From assembly GCA_903904275.1 (NCBI GenBank), contig CAIVBX010000190.1:1-9819 (forward strand): 9,819 bases of DNA, in the 5' to 3' direction. Numbering within the stretch: position 1 is the first letter of the stretch; the number at the start of each line of letters is the position of its first letter. The DNA is from an uncultured Pseudomonadota bacterium. Lineage in GTDB: Bacteria; Pseudomonadota; Gammaproteobacteria; Methylococcales; Methylomonadaceae. Under the pieces are notes generated by a model. The model had not been told where the DNA came from, searched no databases, and saw only the letters and a list, made by a program, of their open reading frames with translations. Positions 6,041 through 9,819 of this stretch are shown here, piece after piece. Made by a program: the position numbers and the translations under genes.

Positions 6041-7887
6041 TCATTGGGTTTTTCTAAACTTTCTAAGTATTGTTCAATTACTTTTCCTGCAATTGGCGCG
6101 GCAACTGAGCCACCGTGTCCTCCATTTTCAACAACAACGGCAACTGCAATTTTAGGATTTTCTGCTGGCGCAAAAGCAATAAATAGTGCGTGGTCTCGCA
6201 ATTTAAAATCAATGGCATTTTCATTATATTTTGCTTCTTGTTTGATATTGAAAACCTGCGCCGTCCCTGTTTTTCCTGCGATATGATAAGTAATATGCTT
6301 CCCGATATTTTTCGCTGTGCCGTGTGCATCATGAACAACCTTAACCATTGCATCGGTAATATGTTGGATATTTGAGGCTTTTAGCGGAATAACAGGCGTA
6401 TTTATTTTGGCATTTGTTTGTGTTTCGGTTGCGGTCACAATTTTATCAACTAAGAAAGGTGTAACGACTTTGCCACCATTTGCTAATGTTGCTGTAGCAC
6501 GCGCCAGTTGAATTGGCGTGACTTGTAAATAACCTTGTCCAATTCCTGTAATCAGTGTTTCACCTGGATACCACAACGCATTTTTTTTCTCTTTTTTCCA
6601 TTCGCGTGATGGTAATAAACCTGTTTTTTCACCGACTAAATCAATGCCTGTTTTTTCGCCGAAACCAAATTGTTGTAAAAAATGGTGCATATTATCGATG
6701 CCCAAAACAGATGCCAAACTATAAAAATATACATCACACGATTCTGTAATGGCTTCGCTCATATCAACTGCACCATGTCCCCCATGTTTCCAATCACGAT
6801 ATTTATGTGGCGTATTTGGCAATTGATAAAATCCTGGGCAATAATGTTTTTGTTCAAAACTGATAGCGTTGTATTCCAATCCTGCTAATGCAACAAATGG
6901 TTTCATTGTCGAACCAGGTGGATATAAACCGCGTAATGCACGATTATAAAGTGGCTGATTTTCTGACGATTGCAACGCCTGATAACTATCGTAATCGATA
7001 CCAACAACAAACGGATTCGGGTCAAATCCAGGACGACTTGAAAAAACTAAAACGCCACCTGTTTTTACATCGAGTGCAACAACAGCACCGTTATAACCTT
7101 CAAGCGCGTCATAAGCGGTTTTTTGTAAATCAATATCGAGTGTTAAATATAAATTTGCGCCTGCAATGGGTGGCACAACATTAAAAGTATTGATTGCGCG
7201 AGATTGCACATTTGTTTCCATTTCAGCATAACCTGTTTTTCCGTGTAATTGCGTTTCATAAAAACTTTCAATACCCAATTTTCCGACATGACTTGAACCA
7301 CGATATTCTGAAATAGGTAATGTTTTCATTTCCGCTTCATTGATACGGCTAACATAACCCACAACGTGAGCCGCTAAATCAGTGTAAGGATAATGACGTA
7401 CAAGTCGAGATTGAATATCAACGCCTGTAAAATAAGGACGTTGAACAGCAAATTTTGCAATTTCTTCATCCGTCATACTAAGCAAAAGCGGCGTGCTAAT
7501 AAACCGTTTTTGACGTTTCCGTTGTTTTTGAAATTGTTCAATTTTTTCGTTTGGAATGTTGAGTAATTGTTGCAGCCGCGCCAAAGTATCATCTAAATCG
7601 CTGATTTGTTCAGGAATCAATTCAAGACTAAAAGACTGTGTATTTTCAGCGAGAATTTTACCATTTCGGTCATAAATCATGCCGCGTGTTGGAACAAGTG
7701 GTTGGATTTTTACACTATTTTCTTTGGCTAACGTAGCATAATGCTCATGCCCAACGATTTGTAAATAAACTAGGCGAATACCTAAACCAATAGTTAAAAA
7801 CAAAACGATAAAAAAAGCCGCAATAATGCGACGAACAAAAACACGGTTTTCAACGGAATTATCTTTGAGGGTGTGGAGGCGTGGCAT
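6037..7887 (-). CDS. mrdA: penicillin-binding protein 2, elongation-specific peptidoglycan transpeptidase
   Basis: PBP2 is the class B transpeptidase of the elongasome; it cross-links new lateral wall in the periplasm with the RodA polymerase. The 616 residues have a cytoplasmic start, one membrane anchor at about 18-43, a pedestal domain beginning with LVPTRGMIYDRNGKILAEN (64-82), and a transpeptidase domain. The nucleophile is S326 in S-T-M-K (326-329). S-C-D at 383-385 fills the S-x-N position (Asp replaces Asn), and KTG is at 539-541. GIGQGYLQVTPIQLA (448-462) and the length separate it from PBP3/FtsI. ATG 7885-7887 has GGA about 12 nt upstream. The gene faces away from accA and converges on xerD. 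rodA, its usual partner, is not downstream. Confidence 0.95.
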   Translation of the reverse strand: MPRLHTLKDNSVENRVFVRRIIAAFFIVLFLTIGLGIRLVYLQIVGHEHYATLAKENSVKIQPLVPTRGMIYDRNGKILAENTQSFSLELIPEQISDLDDTLARLQQLLNIPNEKIEQFQKQRKRQKRFISTPLLLSMTDEEIAKFAVQRPYFTGVDIQSRLVRHYPYTDLAAHVVGYVSRINEAEMKTLPISEYRGSSHVGKLGIESFYETQLHGKTGYAEMETNVQSRAINTFNVVPPIAGANLYLTLDIDLQKTAYDALEGYNGAVVALDVKTGGVLVFSSRPGFDPNPFVVGIDYDSYQALQSSENQPLYNRALRGLYPPGSTMKPFVALAGLEYNAISFEQKHYCPGFYQLPNTPHKYRDWKHGGHGAVDMSEAITESCDVYFYSLASVLGIDNMHHFLQQFGFGEKTGIDLVGEKTGLLPSREWKKEKKNALWYPGETLITGIGQGYLQVTPIQLARATATLANGGKVVTPFLVDKIVTATETQTNAKINTPVIPLKASNIQHITDAMVKVVHDAHGTAKNIGKHITYHIAGKTGTAQVFNIKQEAKYNENAIDFKLRDHALFIAFAPAENPKIAVAVVVENGGHGGSVAAPIAGKVIEQYLESLEKPND

Positions 7888-7952
7888 AAATTTAGAATTC
7901 CGTTTGATAATCTTTTTTTAAAAGCGCAACTTCTTTGTCTTTTAGGTCAACA

Positions 7953-7981
7953 ATTGTAAATCAAGCCGTGTTTTTTGTCTT
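7953..7981 (-). promoter_or_regulatory. candidate promoter of mrdA
   Basis: On the minus strand AAGACA (-35, 7976-7981, four of six matches) and TACAAT (-10, 7953-7958, five of six) are 17 bp apart. The predicted start near 7946 gives a leader of about 58 nt. The -35 box shares one base with the plus-strand -10 box of accA, so the two promoters would compete for polymerase. The call is from motifs only. Confidence 0.4.
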
Positions 7982-7986
7982 ATAAT
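7981..7986 (+). promoter_or_regulatory. candidate -10 element for accA
   Basis: A perfect TATAAT lies 44 bp before the accA ATG. No good -35 box is found 16-18 bp upstream; the nearest resemblance is TTGTAA at 7954-7959, with a spacer of 21 bp. The predicted start is about 7993, giving a leader of about 38 nt. The upstream run of T residues at 7971-7976 could aid binding. Confidence 0.45.
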
Positions 7987-8030
7987 TGCAACATGACATT
8001 CTCTCTCTTAAACAATAAAAAATTAAAAAC

Positions 8031-8996
8031 ATGGACTTAAAATTTCTTGATTTTGAACAACCGATTGCTGTACTAGAAGCAAAAATTGAAGAACTCCGTC
8101 ACGTTGAATTCGACAATAAAATTAACATTTCAGAAGCACTTGAACAGTTAGAAGGACAAAGCAAAGCCTTAACGGAATCTATTTTTACTAATTTATCAGA
8201 TTGGCAAATTTCACAACTTTCGCGTCATCCAGGTAGACCTTACACAAAAGATTATATTGATTTAATTTTCACTGATTTTCACGAATTGCATGGCGACCGC
8301 GCGTATGCCGATGATCCTGCGATTATTTGTGGTTTGGCAAAATTGGACGGTGAGCCGATTGTCATCATTGGTCATCAAAAAGGACGTGATACTAAAGAAA
8401 AAATTTATCGTAATTTTGGAATGCCACGCCCTGAAGGTTATCGTAAAGCATTGCGTGTCATGAAATTGGCTGAACGTTTTAAATTACCAATTATTTGTTT
8501 AATCGATACACCAGGAGCTTATCCAGGAATCGACGCAGAAGAACGCGGACAAAGTGAAGCGATTGCCAGAAATTTATTTGAAATGGCAAAACTCAAAACA
8601 CCAATTATTTGCACAATTATTGGTGAAGGCGGTTCAGGTGGCGCGTTAGCCATTGGTGTTGGTGACCGTTTGATTATGTTGGAATACAGCACTTATTCAG
8701 TCATTTCACCTGAAGGGTGTGCAGCAATTTTGTGGAAAAGTCCTGATAAAGTGCAACTTGCTGCTGAAGCGATGGGAATCACCGCAGACCGAATTCGGGA
8801 ACAAGGCTTTTTAGATGAAGTTGTGCGTGAACCGTTAGGCGGCGCACACCGTGATTTCAAAACCACAGCTCAAAATTTAAAACAAACATTAACGGGACAT
8901 TTGACTGTTTTAAAACAACAAAATGTTCAAACATTGCTTAATTCACGTTATGAAAGAATCATGAATTTCGGCATATTCGACGAAGTGGTTAAATAA
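8031..8996 (+). CDS. accA: acetyl-CoA carboxylase carboxyltransferase subunit alpha
   Basis: AccA pairs with AccD to move the carboxyl group from biotin on AccB to acetyl-CoA, making malonyl-CoA, the committed step of fatty-acid synthesis in the cytoplasm. The 321 residues compare with 319 in E. coli. The N-terminus DLKFLDFEQPIAVLEAKIEEL is the expected AccA start. The crotonase-fold core contains IGHQKGRDTKEKIYRNFGMPRPEGYRKALR (113-142), DTPGAYPG (159-166) and the glycine-rich GEGGSGGALAIGVGD (198-212), followed by STYSVISPEGCAAILWK. The ATG at 8031 is fixed by this homology, yet no Shine-Dalgarno precedes it: the 30 nt upstream are nearly all A and T. nadB follows after 12 nt, so the two genes are probably co-transcribed. 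Confidence 0.97.
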   Translation: MDLKFLDFEQPIAVLEAKIEELRHVEFDNKINISEALEQLEGQSKALTESIFTNLSDWQISQLSRHPGRPYTKDYIDLIFTDFHELHGDRAYADDPAIICGLAKLDGEPIVIIGHQKGRDTKEKIYRNFGMPRPEGYRKALRVMKLAERFKLPIICLIDTPGAYPGIDAEERGQSEAIARNLFEMAKLKTPIICTIIGEGGSGGALAIGVGDRLIMLEYSTYSVISPEGCAAILWKSPDKVQLAAEAMGITADRIREQGFLDEVVREPLGGAHRDFKTTAQNLKQTLTGHLTVLKQQNVQTLLNSRYERIMNFGIFDEVVK

Positions 8997-9008
8997 GGCT
9001 GATTCAAC

Positions 9009-9819
9009 GTGAAAGATGAGTTTAGTTTTGATGTTTTAGTCATTGGTAGCGGCGGCGCAGGTTTAACGTTAGCTCTAAAACTCGCTAATACGAAAACGCG
9101 CGTTGCAGTGTTATCTAAATTTGCCTTAACAGCTGGCAGCACTTATTACGCACAAGGTGGCATTTCAGCCGTTTTCGACGCAGAAGATTCACTGGAATCA
9201 CATTTAAATGACACGCTCGATTCTGGTGCGGGTTTGTGTAATGAAGAAATTGTGCGATTGACAGTGAATCACGGCAAAGAATCAATTGATTGGTTGCGTA
9301 AACAGGGCGTTTTATTTACCGAAGAACAAACGACAAACGGTGAAACGAAATTACATTTAAATCGTGAAGGTGGACATTCGCATCGACGTGTTGTTCATAC
9401 GGCTGATGCAACAGGTAAAGCGGTTTCACTTTCGTTGATTGAACGCGCACAAGAAAACTCCCACATCGAACTATTTGAACATCACAATATCATTGATTTA
9501 ATTATTGAAAATAATCGTTGTGTCGGCGCATATATTTTTGACAGTACAAAACAAAAAGTCGAAACATTTGCTGCAAAAGTTATTGTTTTGGCGACAGGTG
9601 GAGCGAGTAAAGCCTATTTGTACAGCACCAATCCGCAAAGTTCGACGGGAGATGGCATGGCAGTCGCGTGGCGTGCTGGTTGTCGCGTTAGTAATTTGGA
9701 ATTTATGCAGTTTCACCCAACCTGTCTTTATCATCCAGCGGGAAATTCATTTTTAATCAGCGAAGCTGTAAGAGGTGAGGGTGGTCGTTTGATTTTGCCA
9801 GATGGCAGCGCATTTATGC
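9009..9819 (+). CDS. nadB: L-aspartate oxidase, N-terminal part (3' truncated by window edge)
   Basis: NadB is an FAD enzyme that oxidises L-aspartate to iminoaspartate, which NadA turns into quinolinate for NAD synthesis. The frame starts at GTG 9009-9011 with AAGG (8995-8998) 10 nt upstream, and stays open for 270 codons to the window end; about half of a typical NadB of some 540 residues. The FAD-binding G-S-G-G-A-G is at 13-18. STYYAQGGISAVF (44-56), REGGHSHRRVVHTADATG (119-136), ATGGASKAYLYSTNP (195-209), GDGMAVAWRAGC (214-225) and EFMQFHPTCLYHP (231-243) follow, then EAVRGEGGRL. These favour NadB over the related SdhA and FrdA flavoproteins, in which the substrate loop and the STYYAQGG segment differ. 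No ATG is available near the 5' end in this frame. It is probably the second gene of an accA-nadB operon. Confidence 0.94.
   Translation, partial: MKDEFSFDVLVIGSGGAGLTLALKLANTKTRVAVLSKFALTAGSTYYAQGGISAVFDAEDSLESHLNDTLDSGAGLCNEEIVRLTVNHGKESIDWLRKQGVLFTEEQTTNGETKLHLNREGGHSHRRVVHTADATGKAVSLSLIERAQENSHIELFEHHNIIDLIIENNRCVGAYIFDSTKQKVETFAAKVIVLATGGASKAYLYSTNPQSSTGDGMAVAWRAGCRVSNLEFMQFHPTCLYHPAGNSFLISEAVRGEGGRLILPDGSAFM

Noticed and set aside
6078..7184. Several open frames of 60-98 codons in other frames within mrdA
   Set aside because: They are shadows of a full-length, well-conserved PBP2 gene and show no independent coding signal.

Overview
This is an AT-rich window (roughly 40% GC by eye) of housekeeping genes from what looks like a gammaproteobacterium. 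The protein sequences closely resemble gammaproteobacterial GspE, MreBCD, XerD, PBP2 (MrdA), AccA and NadB. The genus cannot be fixed from the sequence alone. No mobile element, CRISPR array, phage gene or defence system is visible, and I found no convincing undescribed system.

Layout. Positions 2-181 hold the 3' end of an unrecognised plus-strand gene, which runs toward gspE (264-1943, minus), the ATPase of the type II secretion system. Upstream of gspE on the same strand lies a two-gene tRNA unit, tRNA-Arg(ACG) then tRNA-Asn(GTT), with a good sigma70-type promoter and a clear intrinsic terminator. Next is gatC (minus), a subunit of the tRNA-dependent amidotransferase, without gatA or gatB beside it. 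A short divergent region containing an inverted repeat separates gatC from the cell-shape operon mreB-mreC-mreD-xerD (2734-6040, plus). In this operon mreC/mreD overlap by 8 nt and mreD/xerD by 1 nt. mrdA (PBP2, 6037-7887, minus) meets xerD tail to tail with overlapping stop codons. A 143-bp divergent region with apparently overlapping promoters leads to accA (8031-8996, plus), followed 12 nt later by nadB, which runs off the right edge.

How the genes relate. MreB, MreC, MreD and PBP2 belong to the elongasome that builds the lateral wall, although here mrdA is not co-oriented with mreBCD and rodA is absent. XerD resolves chromosome dimers with XerC and FtsK. AccA supplies malonyl-CoA for fatty acids, NadB starts NAD synthesis from aspartate, and GatC helps charge tRNA-Asn and/or tRNA-Gln.

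The most notable point is mreC. Its conserved N-terminus can be encoded only if translation starts at a rare ATT codon at 3818. The conventional GTG at 3854 would remove the cytoplasmic leader and leave the protein starting at its membrane anchor.
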